Below are positions 42,466-51,183 of a stretch of DNA of 64,000 nt, piece after piece. Position numbers and translations under genes: made by a program. Source of the DNA: Streptomyces sp. TLI_053 (GTDB lineage: Bacteria; Actinomycetota; Actinomycetes; Streptomycetales; Streptomycetaceae); the NCBI RefSeq assembly GCF_900105395.1, contig NZ_LT629775.1, positions 5,106,001 to 5,170,000 of the forward strand. The letters are read 5' to 3'. The notes below the pieces were generated by a model that was given only the letters and a program-made list of their open reading frames with translations, ran no database searches and was not told where the DNA came from. How positions within the stretch are numbered: position 1 is the first letter of the stretch; each line of letters starts with the position of its first letter.

Positions 42466-42497
42466 GCCCGCACCGCGCACTCGCGGTGCGGGCCCTT
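42466..42497 (+). terminator. Terminator of the cold-shock gene
   Basis: A 14-bp perfect GC hairpin (42466-42479 with 42484-42497, CACT loop) is followed by TTCGGTTTTC, 35 bp after the stop codon. Confidence 0.82.
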
Positions 42498-42572
42498 CGG
42501 TTTTCCCGCGCCGCTTCCGCTCGCCCCCGGGTCTGCCGGATTCCCCCGTCGAGAAGAAGGACGAATCCAAGC

Positions 42573-43739
42573 ATGTCCAGCGCACGTGTGATCCTGAGCG
42601 GCACTCCCGGTTCGTTCGCCCGGGACGTCTTCCACGAGCGGCACCCGAAGCTCGTTCAGCAGGTGCTCGACGCACTGCCGTACGGGCCGAGCCAGCGAGC
42701 CGCAGTCGAGGACCTCCTCGCCGAGAGCACCAGCGGTGTGCTGCAACCGCTGAGCGCCGGCGCCCACGACCACCAGCAGTGGCTGGAGTGGGGTGAGGGC
42801 CTGTTCGGACGACCGTGGGGCGAGGCGCCGTTCCTGTGGGCCGAGAGCTACTTCTACCGCAGACTGCTCGAAGCCACCGGCTACTTCCGGCCGGGGGCCT
42901 GGCAGGGCATCGACCCGTTCGCACCGTTCAAGGACGCCGAACTCGCCGGCCCGGCCGTGGACGCCGAGCTGGCGGCCCTCGGCGACCTGCCCTCGGACCT
43001 CACCCACGAACGAGCCGCCGCGCTGCTCTCCTCGGCGCTCTGGGGCAACCGCGCCGACCTGAGCTTCCGGATCACCGCAGAGGCCGGAGCGTCGATCGCG
43101 TCCGACCTGGTGGCCGACGACAGCGAGTCGCTCTGGGCCGAGCTGGAACGGGCCCGTGGCGGGCGCGTCTGCATCGTCGCGGACAACGCCGGCCGTGAGC
43201 TCCTGCCGGACCTCGTGCTGGTCGACCATCTCCTGGCGTCCGGCCTGGCGGCGCAGGTCGTCGTCCACGTGAAGCCGCAGCCGTACTACGTGTCGGACGC
43301 GACGACGGCCGATGTCCTCGCCACCGTCGAGCGTTTGCGCACCGCGATCGCACCGGCGGCCAGGACGATCGGCGAACGACTGTGGGGAGCGATGAGCAGC
43401 GGAGCACTCGTGATCCGCACGCACCCGTTCTTCTGCGCGCCGCTGCCGTTCCACGACATGCCCGCCGACCTTCGCTCCGAGTTCGCCGACGCAGCCATGA
43501 CGGTGCTCAAGGGCGACCTCAACTACCGCCGGCTGGTGGGCGATCAGCTGTGGCCGCCCACGACGCTCTTCGCCGAGGCGGCCGGCCACTTCCCCTCGGC
43601 CGTCACGGCTCTGCGGACGCTGAAATCGGACGTGATCGTCGGCGTCGACGCGGCCGTCCTCGCTCGGCTCGACAGCGCCGGGACGCCGTGGCGCACCAGC
43701 GGCCGCCACGCCGTCGTCCAGGTCGATCTCCGTCCGTAG
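42573..43739 (+). CDS. ARMT1-like damage-control phosphatase (DUF89)
   Basis: The 388-residue protein matches the DUF89/ARMT1 family: metal-binding VADNAGRELLPDLVLVDHLL with the key Asp and Asn, the KPQPYYVSDAT segment, and KGDLNYRRLVGD near the C-terminus. Members are metal-dependent phosphatases thought to remove damaged or excess sugar phosphates. Length and motif order are normal. The ATG at 42573 is the first codon with family-like sequence; a purine-rich GAGAAGAAGGA lies about 10 nt upstream. Confidence 0.9.
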   Translation: MSSARVILSGTPGSFARDVFHERHPKLVQQVLDALPYGPSQRAAVEDLLAESTSGVLQPLSAGAHDHQQWLEWGEGLFGRPWGEAPFLWAESYFYRRLLEATGYFRPGAWQGIDPFAPFKDAELAGPAVDAELAALGDLPSDLTHERAAALLSSALWGNRADLSFRITAEAGASIASDLVADDSESLWAELERARGGRVCIVADNAGRELLPDLVLVDHLLASGLAAQVVVHVKPQPYYVSDATTADVLATVERLRTAIAPAARTIGERLWGAMSSGALVIRTHPFFCAPLPFHDMPADLRSEFADAAMTVLKGDLNYRRLVGDQLWPPTTLFAEAAGHFPSAVTALRTLKSDVIVGVDAAVLARLDSAGTPWRTSGRHAVVQVDLRP

Positions 43740-43766
43740 CCCGGGTGGGCGTACAGGAACATGCAG

Positions 43767-43797
43767 AAGGCCCCGGAGAGAACCTCTCCGGGGCCTT
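43767..43797. terminator. Bidirectional terminator between the ARMT1-like gene and the tRNA cluster
   Basis: A 14-bp inverted repeat (43767-43780 with 43784-43797) is followed by TTTTT on the plus strand and is suitably placed for both converging transcripts. Confidence 0.88.
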
Positions 43798-43817
43798 TTT
43801 GCCTTTTCAGGCGGCTG

Positions 43818-43891
43818 TGGCCAGGGCCGGGGTCGAACCGGCGACCTTCCGCTTTTCAGGCGGACGCTCGTACCAACTGAGCTACCTGGCC
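43818..43891 (-). tRNA. tRNA-Phe (GAA)
   Basis: The reverse complement forms a 74-nt cloverleaf with acceptor GGCCAGG/CCTGGCC, anticodon loop CTGAAAA (GAA) and T arm GCCGGTTCGACCCCGGC. It is the last gene of a Glu-Asp-Phe tRNA cluster. CCA is not encoded. Confidence 0.95.
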
Positions 43892-43918
43892 GTACTGCAC
43901 CGTCTCTTGCGAGACGAG

Positions 43919-43992
43919 CGATCCCGACGGGACTTGAACCCGCGACCTCCACCTTGACAGGGTGGCGAGCTAACCAACTGCTCCACGGGACC
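43919..43992 (-). tRNA. tRNA-Asp (GTC)
   Basis: A 74-nt cloverleaf, the second tRNA-Asp of the window. The acceptor is GGTCCCG/CGGGATC, while the copy at 1448-1521 has GGTCCTG/CAGGATC. The rest is identical by eye. It is the middle gene of the Glu-Asp-Phe cluster. Confidence 0.95.
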
Positions 43993-44057
43993 TCGAGGTG
44001 GCGAACCACCCAGGTCTTACTGGGTCTTGCTTCACTGCACTGTACTACGGTACTGCG

Positions 44058-44130
44058 TGCCCCCAACGGGATTCGAACCCGTGCTACCGCCTTGAAAGGG
44101 CGGCGTCCTGGGCCACTAGACGATGAGGGC
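44058..44130 (-). tRNA. tRNA-Glu (TTC)
   Basis: A 73-nt cloverleaf with acceptor GCCCTCA/TGGGGGC, anticodon loop CTTTCAA (TTC) and T arm ACGGGTTCGAATCCCGT. It is the first gene of the minus-strand tRNA cluster; the promoter should lie upstream, near 44140-44180. Confidence 0.95.
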
Positions 44131-44284
44131 TTGCGGCCTGTCCCGCCGTTTCCGGCGCTCGGGGACGTCGAGAAGCATATGGGATGTCGGGCGGATCGCC
44201 AAAACGGGTTTCGGCCAGGTGGGCGGGTGGGTCGTCGGGGCCGGGCGGTGGGGCCGGCCGGTGGGGGCGGTTCCGGGGCGGGGC

Positions 44285-44632
44285 TCAGGACCAGCCGAGT
44301 TCGTCGAGCTCGTGGTCGTCGAAGCCGAAGTGGTGGGCGACCTCGTGGATCACCGTGGTGCGGACCTCCTCGACGACCTGCTCGCGGTCCTCGCACAGGC
44401 GCAGGGTCGGGCCCCGGTAGACGGTGATCCGGTCGGGGAGGACGCCCGCGTACCACTCGCCCCGCTCGGTGAGCGGGGTGCCCTCGTAGAGGCCGAGGAG
44501 TTCCGGGTCGGCCGGGTCGGGCTCGTCCTCGACGAAGACGGCGACGTTGTCCATCATCGCGGCGAGCCGCGGCGGGATCAGGTCGAGCGCGTCCGCGACC
44601 AGTACCTCGAAGTCTTCCGGGGTCATCTCCAC
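44285..44632 (-). CDS. Small zincin-like metallopeptidase family protein (DUF1025 type)
   Basis: The 115-residue protein carries a minimal zincin motif HEVAHHFGFDDHELDEL near the C-terminus, with the HExxH zinc-binding core. The preceding VEDEPDPADPELLGLYEGTP and LPDRITVYRGP strands are characteristic of this small conserved family. Proteolytic activity has not been shown for the family as far as I know. There is no signal peptide, so it is cytoplasmic. It diverges from the fluoride-channel operon. Confidence 0.9.
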   Translation of the reverse strand: MEMTPEDFEVLVADALDLIPPRLAAMMDNVAVFVEDEPDPADPELLGLYEGTPLTERGEWYAGVLPDRITVYRGPTLRLCEDREQVVEEVRTTVIHEVAHHFGFDDHELDELGWS

Positions 44633-44706
44633 CGGATCATTGTCGGGTCTGGGGTGACGGTGTGCCAGGCGGTCGGCACCGTCGATCGCCGGTGTTTGAT
44701 GGGGCT

Positions 44707-45186
44707 GTGGCGACTTCGGAGGACTTGGTGGCGGACGGTGCCGGGCCCGGCCCGGCGGCGCGGGGGCGCCCGCCGGTGCTGCGCGGGCAGGGGCCGGCGG
44801 TGGCGGTGGTCGCGGCCGGCGGGGTTCTGGGGGCGACGGCCAGGTACGGGGCGGGGCTGCTGTGGCCGACCGGTCCGTCGGCCTTCCCGTGGACGACGCT
44901 GCTGGTGAACGTGGTGGGATGCGCCGTGATCGGGGTCTTCCTGGTGGTGATCACCGAGGGGCGGCCGGTCCACCCGCTGGTGCGGCCGTTCTTCGGGACC
45001 GGTGTGCTGGGAGGGTTCACGACCTTCTCGACGTACGCGGTGGACTTCCGCCGGCTGGTGGCGGAGGGGCGGCCCGGCCCGGCGGCGGGGTACCTGGCGC
45101 TGACGCTGCTGGCGGCGCTGGCGGCGGTCTGGACGGCGGCCGCGGTGACCCGCGGACTGCTGCGGCGGGCCGGGGTGCGGGCATGA
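44707..45186 (+). CDS. crcB: Fluoride ion channel subunit FluC/CrcB (first copy)
   Basis: The 159-residue protein has four predicted membrane spans and the FluC signatures GGVLGATARYGAG, LVNVVGCAVIG and GTGVLGGFTTFSTYAVDF. The Phe and Thr residues that line the pore are present. FluC dimers export fluoride passively. Actinomycetes often use two dissimilar subunits, as here. A 30-residue cytoplasmic extension precedes the first span. The GTG at 44707 is the first in-frame start after the divergent gene. It overlaps the next gene (ATGA). Confidence 0.92.
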   Translation: MATSEDLVADGAGPGPAARGRPPVLRGQGPAVAVVAAGGVLGATARYGAGLLWPTGPSAFPWTTLLVNVVGCAVIGVFLVVITEGRPVHPLVRPFFGTGVLGGFTTFSTYAVDFRRLVAEGRPGPAAGYLALTLLAALAAVWTAAAVTRGLLRRAGVRA

Positions 45187-45593
45187 CGGCCGGAGCACGC
45201 GGGGAGGCCGGGGAGGCCGCCCGGCAGGGCGGGCCCGCACTGCGGCTGACCGTGCTCGTCGGCGAGAACGACCGCCGGCACCACCGCCCGCTGTACAGCG
45301 AGATCGTGCACCGGGCGCGGGCCGCCGGGCTGGCCGGGGCGAGCGTGTTCCGGGGGATCGAGGGCTTCGGCGCGTCCTCGCTGGTGCACACGGCGCGACT
45401 GCTGTCGCTGAGCGAGGACCTGCCGGTGGCGGTGGTGATCGTGGACAGCGAGGAGCGGGTGCGGGCCTTCCTGCCCGAGCTGGAGGAGCTGCGGCCGGCC
45501 GGGCCGGTGACCCTGGAGCGCTGCGAGCTGCTCCGGTACGCGGGGGCCGACAGCACGGGCTCGACGGGCGGCGCGGGGGAGGGCGGGGCGTGA
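45183..45593 (+). CDS. DUF190 protein between the fluoride-channel genes
   Basis: The 136-residue protein has the DUF190 pattern LRLTVLVGENDRRHHRPLYS, AGASVFRGIEGFG and LPVAVVIVDSEERVRAFLPE, a GlnB/PII-like ferredoxin fold. DUF190 genes very often sit next to crcB and may regulate or assist fluoride export. It overlaps both neighbours by 4 bp (ATGA and GTGA), so the three genes are a tightly coupled operon. A Gly/Ser-rich tail follows the fold. Confidence 0.9.
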   Translation: MTAGARGEAGEAARQGGPALRLTVLVGENDRRHHRPLYSEIVHRARAAGLAGASVFRGIEGFGASSLVHTARLLSLSEDLPVAVVIVDSEERVRAFLPELEELRPAGPVTLERCELLRYAGADSTGSTGGAGEGGA

Positions 45594-45964
45594 ACTGGCT
45601 GCTGGTGGTGCTCGGTGCGGCGGTCGGCGCGCCGCTGCGCTACCTGACCGACCGGGCCGTGCAGTCCCGGCACGACTCGGTCTTCCCCTGGGGGACCTTC
45701 ACCGTGAACGTGGCCGGCTGCCTGGTCCTCGGGCTGGTGACCGGGGCGGTGGCGGCCGGTGCCGCGTCCTCGCAGGTCCAGCTGCTGCTGGGGACGGGGC
45801 TGTGCGGCGCGCTGACCACGTACTCGACGTTCTCGTACGAGACGCTGCGGCTGGCCGAGGGCGGGGCCGGGCGGTACGCGCTGGTGAACGTCCTGGGCAG
45901 CGTCGCGGCGGGTCTGGCGGCGGTGTACGCGGGCGCCGGGCTGGCCGGGGCCCTCTGGGGCTGA
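45590..45964 (+). CDS. crcB: Fluoride ion channel subunit FluC/CrcB (second copy)
   Basis: The 124-residue protein has four membrane spans and the motifs GAAVGAPLRYLTDR, FTVNVAGCLVLG and GTGLCGALTTYSTFSYE. It lacks the N-terminal extension of the first copy and differs enough to suggest a heterodimer. The GTG start overlaps the DUF190 stop. Confidence 0.92.
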   Translation: MNWLLVVLGAAVGAPLRYLTDRAVQSRHDSVFPWGTFTVNVAGCLVLGLVTGAVAAGAASSQVQLLLGTGLCGALTTYSTFSYETLRLAEGGAGRYALVNVLGSVAAGLAAVYAGAGLAGALWG

Positions 45965-46158
45965 CCCCCTCGTCCGCGGGCCCGCCGTCGAACGCCCGGG
46001 CGTTCGCACTCCCGGGCGAAGGGGGCCCGGCCGACGCTCGTTCGAGTGCTCCCGGTGCGTCCACCCGTGTCCGTGCGCCGGGGGCGCGCGTTGGGCACCC
46101 GCAAGGGTGGCCGTGCGCGCGTGGTGGGCGGCCCGGGCGGGGCGGGAGAGGGAGCTCG

Positions 46159-46959
46159 GTGGCGGCGATGCGTGCGATGCGTGCGGTGGCGGAGCGGGAG
46201 ACGGCGGTGGACCGGGACGGGCCGGAGCGGACGCGGACGGTGCGGACCGGGGCGGTCCGGGCGGTGGCGGCCCTGGCGGTGGCCGGACTGGGGCTGACGG
46301 GGTGCATGTCGGTCGGGCCGGGCGCGGACGAGAAGCACCGCACGGTGCCGGTCGGCCAGGCCGGGACGCCGACCAGGCCGGGGCCGACCGCCTCGGCCTC
46401 GCCCAGCGGCGGCGGACACCAGGGCGGCGCGGTCGGGCGGTCGGAGCGGGCCGGGGGCGCGCAGGCCCAGAGCGCCTCGGCCGGCGGTATGAACGCGGCC
46501 CCCGGGGAGCCGGCCGTCGGCGCGAACGGCGCGGCGGGCGCCGGGGGCGGGAACGGCGCGGGCGGCGTCAACGGCGCGCCCGCGGTCGCGGACCCGGTAC
46601 CGGCGGCGGCCCCCGGCGAGCCCGCGCCCGGCGCGAGCGGCACCGCCGGGGGCGCGAGCGCCAGCCCCGCACCTCGTCCGGGCGGAGCCGTCACGGGCGG
46701 CGCGGCCGGCGGCACGGCGGGCACGGGCGCCGCCGCCGGCGGCACCGGCCACCCCGGCGGCACGGGAGCCACCACCGGCACCGGCGACGGCCGTACCGGC
46801 GGTGCCACGGCCTCCGCCCCGGCGGCCAGTCCCTCCGGCCACCCGGCCTCGCCGGAGCCCGGCCGCACCACCCCCGCCCCGACCGCCACCCCGGCCCCGG
46901 AACCGACGGTCGCCCCCAGCGCCACGGCGGCCCCCAGCGCCGGACCGGCCGCACACTGA
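46159..46959 (+). CDS. Putative lipoprotein with long Ala/Gly/Pro-rich low-complexity region
   Basis: The product of about 266 residues begins with a charged segment and a hydrophobic stretch ending in a lipobox, VAGLGLTGC, near residues 40-48. It should be lipidated and held at the outer face of the membrane. The remainder is almost entirely Ala, Gly, Pro, Ser and Thr without a folded domain, like a cell-wall spacer. The GTG at 46159 is chosen because GGGAGAG lies 8 nt upstream; an ATG at 46168 is possible. Coding potential is supported by the lipobox, but the low complexity lowers certainty. Confidence 0.6.
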   Translation: MAAMRAMRAVAERETAVDRDGPERTRTVRTGAVRAVAALAVAGLGLTGCMSVGPGADEKHRTVPVGQAGTPTRPGPTASASPSGGGHQGGAVGRSERAGGAQAQSASAGGMNAAPGEPAVGANGAAGAGGGNGAGGVNGAPAVADPVPAAAPGEPAPGASGTAGGASASPAPRPGGAVTGGAAGGTAGTGAAAGGTGHPGGTGATTGTGDGRTGGATASAPAASPSGHPASPEPGRTTPAPTATPAPEPTVAPSATAAPSAGPAAH

Positions 46960-47168
46960 AGGGACTTGAATCACAGCCTGGCCTCGGCATTTGCCTCCGA
47001 TCCCCAGGCTCGTCTATGGTGGTAGATCGTTCGTTTGATTCATTTGTCTGGCGCCCTACACCCATCTGGCGCCCTTGGCGCGTTCCGGCGATCCGTGGCT
47101 GACCGCATAGAGGCGGTTGTGAAACAGAACCCCGGACTTTGGCGCGTGCCACTTCCGGAAGGTTTTGC
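46960..47168 (+). promoter_or_regulatory. Promoter and leader of the DEAD-box helicase gene
   Basis: A 209-bp gap contains an AT-rich patch at about 47015-47055 that probably holds the promoter. GGAAGG at 47157-47162 is the ribosome site. Leaders of cold-inducible DEAD-box genes are often regulatory; no specific element is identifiable. Confidence 0.5.
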
Positions 47169-49514
47169 ATGTCTCTCGTTGACGACGCCCGCTTCGCCAT
47201 GCCCGCGAGCGAGTCCGCCGCCGATGTCACCACCACCGCCCCCGAGGCCGACGCCGAGCTGATCGCCGCCGTCGACGCCGTCGAGGAGAACACCACCGAG
47301 GCCGTCGCGGACGACGCCGCCGACGCCGCCGAGGCCGACGACGCCACCGACACCGCCGAGGGCGACGACGAGGCCGTCGAGGCCGAGCCGACCCTCACCT
47401 TCGGCGACCTGGGCCTGCCGGACGAGGTCGTTCGCGCCCTCGCCAAGCGCGGTGTCACCACCCCGTTCCCGATCCAGGCCGCGACCATCCCGGACGCCCT
47501 GGCCGGCAAGGACGTGCTGGGCCGCGGCCGTACCGGCTCCGGCAAGACCCTCAGCTTCGGCCTGCCGCTGCTGACCCGCCTCGCCGCCGGCGAGCGCACC
47601 CGCGCCAAGTCGCCGCGCGGTCTGATCCTGGTCCCGACCCGCGAGCTGGCCATGCAGGTCGCCGACGCCCTGGAGCCCTTCGGCTCGGTGCTCGGCCTGC
47701 GCCTCAAGGTCGTCTGCGGCGGTACCTCGATGTCGAACCAGATCTACGCGCTGGAGCGCGGCGTCGACGTCCTGGTGGCCACCCCCGGCCGTCTGCGCGA
47801 CCTGATCAACCGCGGCTCCGCCAAGCTCGACGACGTCCAGGTCGCCGTGCTCGACGAGGCCGACCAGATGGCCGACATGGGCTTCCTGCCCGAGGTCACC
47901 GAGATCCTCGACCAGGTCCCGGCCGGCGGCCAGCGCCTGCTGTTCTCCGCCACCCTGGAGAACGAGATCGACACCCTGGTCAAGCGCTACCTGAACAACC
48001 CGGTCACCCACGAGGTCGACCCGTCGGCCGGCGCCGTGACCACCATGACCCACCACATCCTCGTGGTGAAGCCCAAGGACAAGGCGCCGATCACCAACGC
48101 GATCGCCGCCCGCAAGGGCCGCACGATCATCTTCGTCCGCACCCAGATGGGCGCCGACCGGGTCGCCGAGCAGCTGCTCGAGGCCGGTGTGAAGGCCGAC
48201 GCGCTGCACGGCGGCATGACCCAGGGCGCCCGCACCCGGGTGCTCGGCGACTTCAAGGACGGCTACGTCAACGTTGTCGTCGCGACCGACGTCGCCGCCC
48301 GCGGCATCCACGTCGACGGCATCGACCTGGTGCTGAACGTCGACCCGGCGGGTGACCACAAGGACTACCTGCACCGCTCCGGCCGCACCGCCCGGGCCGG
48401 CCGTTCCGGCACCGTCGTCACCCTGGTGCTGCCGCACCAGCGCCGCAGCGTCTTCCGCCTGATGGAGGACGCGGGCGTCGACGCCGGCCGCCACATCCTG
48501 GACCACGCCTTCGACGCCGAGGTGGCCCGGATCACCGGCGCCCGCTCGCTGGTCGAGGTCCAGGCGGAGAGCGCGGCGAACATCGCCGGTGCCGCCGAGC
48601 GCGAGATCGCCGACATGACCCGTCAGCTGGAGCGCGCGCAGCGCCGCGCCACCGAGCTGCGCGAGGAGGCCGACCGGCTCGCCTCGCGGGCCGCGCGCGA
48701 GCGGGCCGAGCTGGGCATCGTGGACGAGGCCCCGGCCGCCGAGGGCGAGGAGACCTCCGTCGCGACCGTGACCGAGCCGGCCGCCGCCGAGCCGACCGAG
48801 GAGCGCACGCCGTCGTACCGCGAGGCGCGCAACGAGCGTCCGGCGTTCAACCGCGACCGTGACCGCGGCGAGCGCGGCGGTTCCGGCCGTGACCGTGACG
48901 ACCGTGGTGGCCGTTCCTTCGGCGATCGTGACCGCGGCGAGCGCGGTGGCTTCAACCGTGACCGTGACGACCGTGGTGGCCGTTCCTTCGGCGACCGTGA
49001 CCGCGGCGAGCGCGGCGGTTTCAACCGTGACCGCGACGACCGCGGCGGCCGTTCCTTCGGCGACCGTGACCGCGGCGAGCGCGGTGGCTTCAACCGCGGC
49101 GGCGGCTTCAACCGCGACGACCGTCCGGCCCGTTCCTTCGGCGACCGTGACCGCGGCCAGGGCGGCGGTTTCAACCGTGACCGTGACGACCGCGGCGGCC
49201 GTTCCTTCGGCGACCGTGACCGCGGCCAGGGCGGTGGCTTCAACCGTGACCGTGACGACCGCGGCGGCCGTTCCTTCGGCGACCGTCCGGCCCGTTCCTT
49301 CGGTGACCGTCCGGCCTTCGGCCGTGACCGCGACGAGCGCGGCGGCAGCAACAACCGTCCGTTCGCCCGCCGTGACGACCACCGCTCCGGCGGCCGTCCG
49401 CAGGCCGGCGGCGGCTTCAACCGCGACCGCGGCGACGAGCGCGGCGGCCGCTCCTCCGGTGGCTACAACGCCGGCTTCAACCGCGACGACCGCAAGCCGC
49501 GCTGGAAGAACTGA
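47169..49514 (+). CDS. DEAD-box ATP-dependent RNA helicase with RGG-like repeat tail
   Basis: The 781-residue protein has an acidic N-terminal tail and a complete helicase core: the FGDLGLP Q-motif region, Walker A GRTGSGKT, VPTRELA, ATPGRLRD, VLDEADQM, SAT and motif VI HRSGRTARAG. A coiled-coil-like stretch follows. The C-terminus of about 220 residues consists of repeats of DRDRGERGGFNRDRDDRGG and RSFG. Such tails bind RNA and promote phase separation. It probably acts in ribosome assembly or RNA decay, particularly in the cold. It lies on the plus strand and has its own promoter region and a strong terminator. Confidence 0.93.
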   Translation: MSLVDDARFAMPASESAADVTTTAPEADAELIAAVDAVEENTTEAVADDAADAAEADDATDTAEGDDEAVEAEPTLTFGDLGLPDEVVRALAKRGVTTPFPIQAATIPDALAGKDVLGRGRTGSGKTLSFGLPLLTRLAAGERTRAKSPRGLILVPTRELAMQVADALEPFGSVLGLRLKVVCGGTSMSNQIYALERGVDVLVATPGRLRDLINRGSAKLDDVQVAVLDEADQMADMGFLPEVTEILDQVPAGGQRLLFSATLENEIDTLVKRYLNNPVTHEVDPSAGAVTTMTHHILVVKPKDKAPITNAIAARKGRTIIFVRTQMGADRVAEQLLEAGVKADALHGGMTQGARTRVLGDFKDGYVNVVVATDVAARGIHVDGIDLVLNVDPAGDHKDYLHRSGRTARAGRSGTVVTLVLPHQRRSVFRLMEDAGVDAGRHILDHAFDAEVARITGARSLVEVQAESAANIAGAAEREIADMTRQLERAQRRATELREEADRLASRAARERAELGIVDEAPAAEGEETSVATVTEPAAAEPTEERTPSYREARNERPAFNRDRDRGERGGSGRDRDDRGGRSFGDRDRGERGGFNRDRDDRGGRSFGDRDRGERGGFNRDRDDRGGRSFGDRDRGERGGFNRGGGFNRDDRPARSFGDRDRGQGGGFNRDRDDRGGRSFGDRDRGQGGGFNRDRDDRGGRSFGDRPARSFGDRPAFGRDRDERGGSNNRPFARRDDHRSGGRPQAGGGFNRDRGDERGGRSSGGYNAGFNRDDRKPRWKN
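48840..49330 (+). repeat. In-frame 69-bp repeats coding the RGG-like tail
   Basis: Around six to seven imperfect copies of a 69-bp unit encode DRDRGERGGFNRDRDDRGG plus RSFG. Both DNA and protein are repetitive, so copy number is likely to vary between strains. Confidence 0.85.
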
Positions 49515-49552
49515 CGCCGGCCCGCGCTGACCCGCGCACCGCACGGCACCAC

Positions 49553-49594
49553 GGCCACGGGCCCGCTCCGCATCGTCGGAGCGGGCCCGTGGCC
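49553..49594 (+). terminator. Terminator of the DEAD-box gene
   Basis: An 18-bp perfect inverted repeat (49553-49570 with 49577-49594) lies 38 bp after the stop codon, with no long T run. Confidence 0.82.
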
Positions 49595-49692
49595 GTTCGG
49601 CGTTCCCGGGGCCGCCGTCGCCCACGGCCGTTGTTCTGCTGCTGAGAATAACCAGTGGCGCGGCGCCCGCCCGGTCACCTACGGTCGGTCGC

Positions 49693-50535
49693 ATGAGCAG
49701 CAGACTGCGTGATGTGGCGGCGGTGAACGAGGGCATCGCCGAGCGGGGGAGCTACCGCGCGTCCGGGGGCGACTCCGTCGATCTGGCCGAGCGCCTGACG
49801 GCGTCCAGGGCCGGGACGGTGTCGTACGACCCGGCCGCTCTCGACGCGCTGGTCTCGGCGGGCGGCCCGGGGCCGACGGCGGACGCCGGCACCGTCGAGG
49901 TCACGGCCGAGGGCAGTGTCCAGGCGGCCCGCCGGCTGTTCGGGGCGGGGGCGGGCCCGGTCGGGGTGCTGAACTTCGCGTCCGCGCGGAACCCGGGCGG
50001 CGGCTATCTGCGCGGGGCCCGGGCCCAGGAGGAGGACCTCTGCCGCAGCGCCCTCCTCTACACCAGCCTGGTGGAGGCGCCGGACTACTACGCGGCGCAC
50101 CGCGCCTCCGGCGACCTCCGGTACAGCCACCGGGTGATCGTCTCGCCCGGGGTGCCGGTGATCCGGGGCGAGGACGGCGGGCTGCTGGCGCGGCCGTACC
50201 CGGTGACATTCCTGACCTCGCCCGCGCCGAACGCCGGCCAGCTCGCCCTGCGGGCCGGGGGCGACGGGGTGGACGTCCGTGGTGTGCTCGCCGAGCGGGC
50301 CGAGCGCGTGCTCGCGGCGGCGGCCCGGCACGGGATCCGCGCGCTGGTGCTGGGGGCGTGGGGCTGCGGGGTGTTCCGCAACGACCCGGCCGAGGTGGCG
50401 GAGGCGTTCGAACTGGCGCTGGCCCGGTACGGGGCGGCCTTCGACCGGGTGGTCTTCGCGGTCTGGGACCGGACGCCGGTGTCGCCGAACCGGGCCGCGT
50501 TCGAGGCCCGGTTCGGCGGCGGGGGAGCGGGGTGA
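49693..50535 (+). CDS. Bacterial-type poly(ADP-ribose) glycohydrolase (TIGR02452/DUF2263 family)
   Basis: The 280-residue protein has the macro-like PARG fold: VLNFASARNPGGGYLRGARA followed by QEED, which is the PARG loop with its catalytic Glu pair. The C-terminal ALVLGAWGCGVFRNDP strand is typical of the TIGR02452 family. Bacterial PARGs remove ADP-ribose chains. Length is normal. It stands alone on the plus strand, about 8 kb from a TIR and macro-domain locus; a link through ADP-ribose metabolism is only a possibility. Confidence 0.9.
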   Translation: MSSRLRDVAAVNEGIAERGSYRASGGDSVDLAERLTASRAGTVSYDPAALDALVSAGGPGPTADAGTVEVTAEGSVQAARRLFGAGAGPVGVLNFASARNPGGGYLRGARAQEEDLCRSALLYTSLVEAPDYYAAHRASGDLRYSHRVIVSPGVPVIRGEDGGLLARPYPVTFLTSPAPNAGQLALRAGGDGVDVRGVLAERAERVLAAAARHGIRALVLGAWGCGVFRNDPAEVAEAFELALARYGAAFDRVVFAVWDRTPVSPNRAAFEARFGGGGAG

Positions 50536-50575
50536 AGGGGCGGGCGTGAGGGGTCGGGCGTGAGAGCGGCGCCGC

Positions 50576-50911
50576 TCAGCTCTTCCGGGTGACGAGCGCC
50601 GTGGTGGCGGCCGAGGCGGCGGTGACCACCCCGGTGACGGCCAGGACGGCGGGCCAGGCGCCGATCCGCTTCGCCAGCGGGTGCGAGCCGCCGAAGGCCA
50701 CCACGTAGAGCCCGGTCAGGGCGGCCGCGGCGGGCGCGCCCGAGCGGCGGTGCCACTGTGCGGCGGCGCCCGCACCGGCCACGGCCAGGACGGCACCGCC
50801 GAGCTGTCGCCTGCCGCTCCACCGGGCGACGCCGTAGCCGCCGACCAGACCGCCCGCCGCCGTCAGCGCGGCGGGGGCGGTGGCCGTGAGCGCGTTCGGG
50901 ATCCTCGCCAT
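50576..50911 (-). CDS. Small membrane protein of unknown function
   Basis: The 111-residue protein is hydrophobic with three to four short membrane spans (LTATAPAALTAAGGLVGGYG, QLGGAVLAVAGAGAAAQW, AALTGLYVVAFGG, PAVLAVTGVVTAASAATTAL). It has no recognisable catalytic motif. Similar small proteins in actinomycetes are uncharacterised. It faces the PARG gene and diverges from ltrA. Confidence 0.65.
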   Translation of the reverse strand: MARIPNALTATAPAALTAAGGLVGGYGVARWSGRRQLGGAVLAVAGAGAAAQWHRRSGAPAAAALTGLYVVAFGGSHPLAKRIGAWPAVLAVTGVVTAASAATTALVTRKS

Positions 50912-51183
50912 CGTCGGTTCCACTCCTCGACTCCAGGCGGATCCGGTGCGGACCCGCGGCGGACTCCTCGGGACTCCGGGGCGACCGGCCCCGGGGCTCC
51001 CCGGAGCTCCGACCATAACCCGGCACCTGCGGCGGCCCGCCCGCCGGTGTCCGCCCGCCGCCCCGCCCTCCGGTGTCCGCCGATGGCCGGACGGCGTCCG
51101 GCCGGTGTCGGTGGGCCGTCGGCCGCCGCCCGACTGGCGGAAACCCCGGCGGGGGCGGTCCGCCGTCCCCCATACTCGCGCGG

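Noticed and set aside
44640..44706. Possible fluoride (crcB) riboswitch before the FluC operon
   Set aside because: The gap is only about 75 bp, and I cannot fit the conserved crcB aptamer core or its pseudoknot. A covariance-model search would be decisive.
45802..46158. Longer N-terminus for the lipoprotein, reading through the end of the second FluC gene
   Set aside because: It would overlap the FluC coding region in another frame; the lipobox and the GGGAGAG site support the start near 46159.
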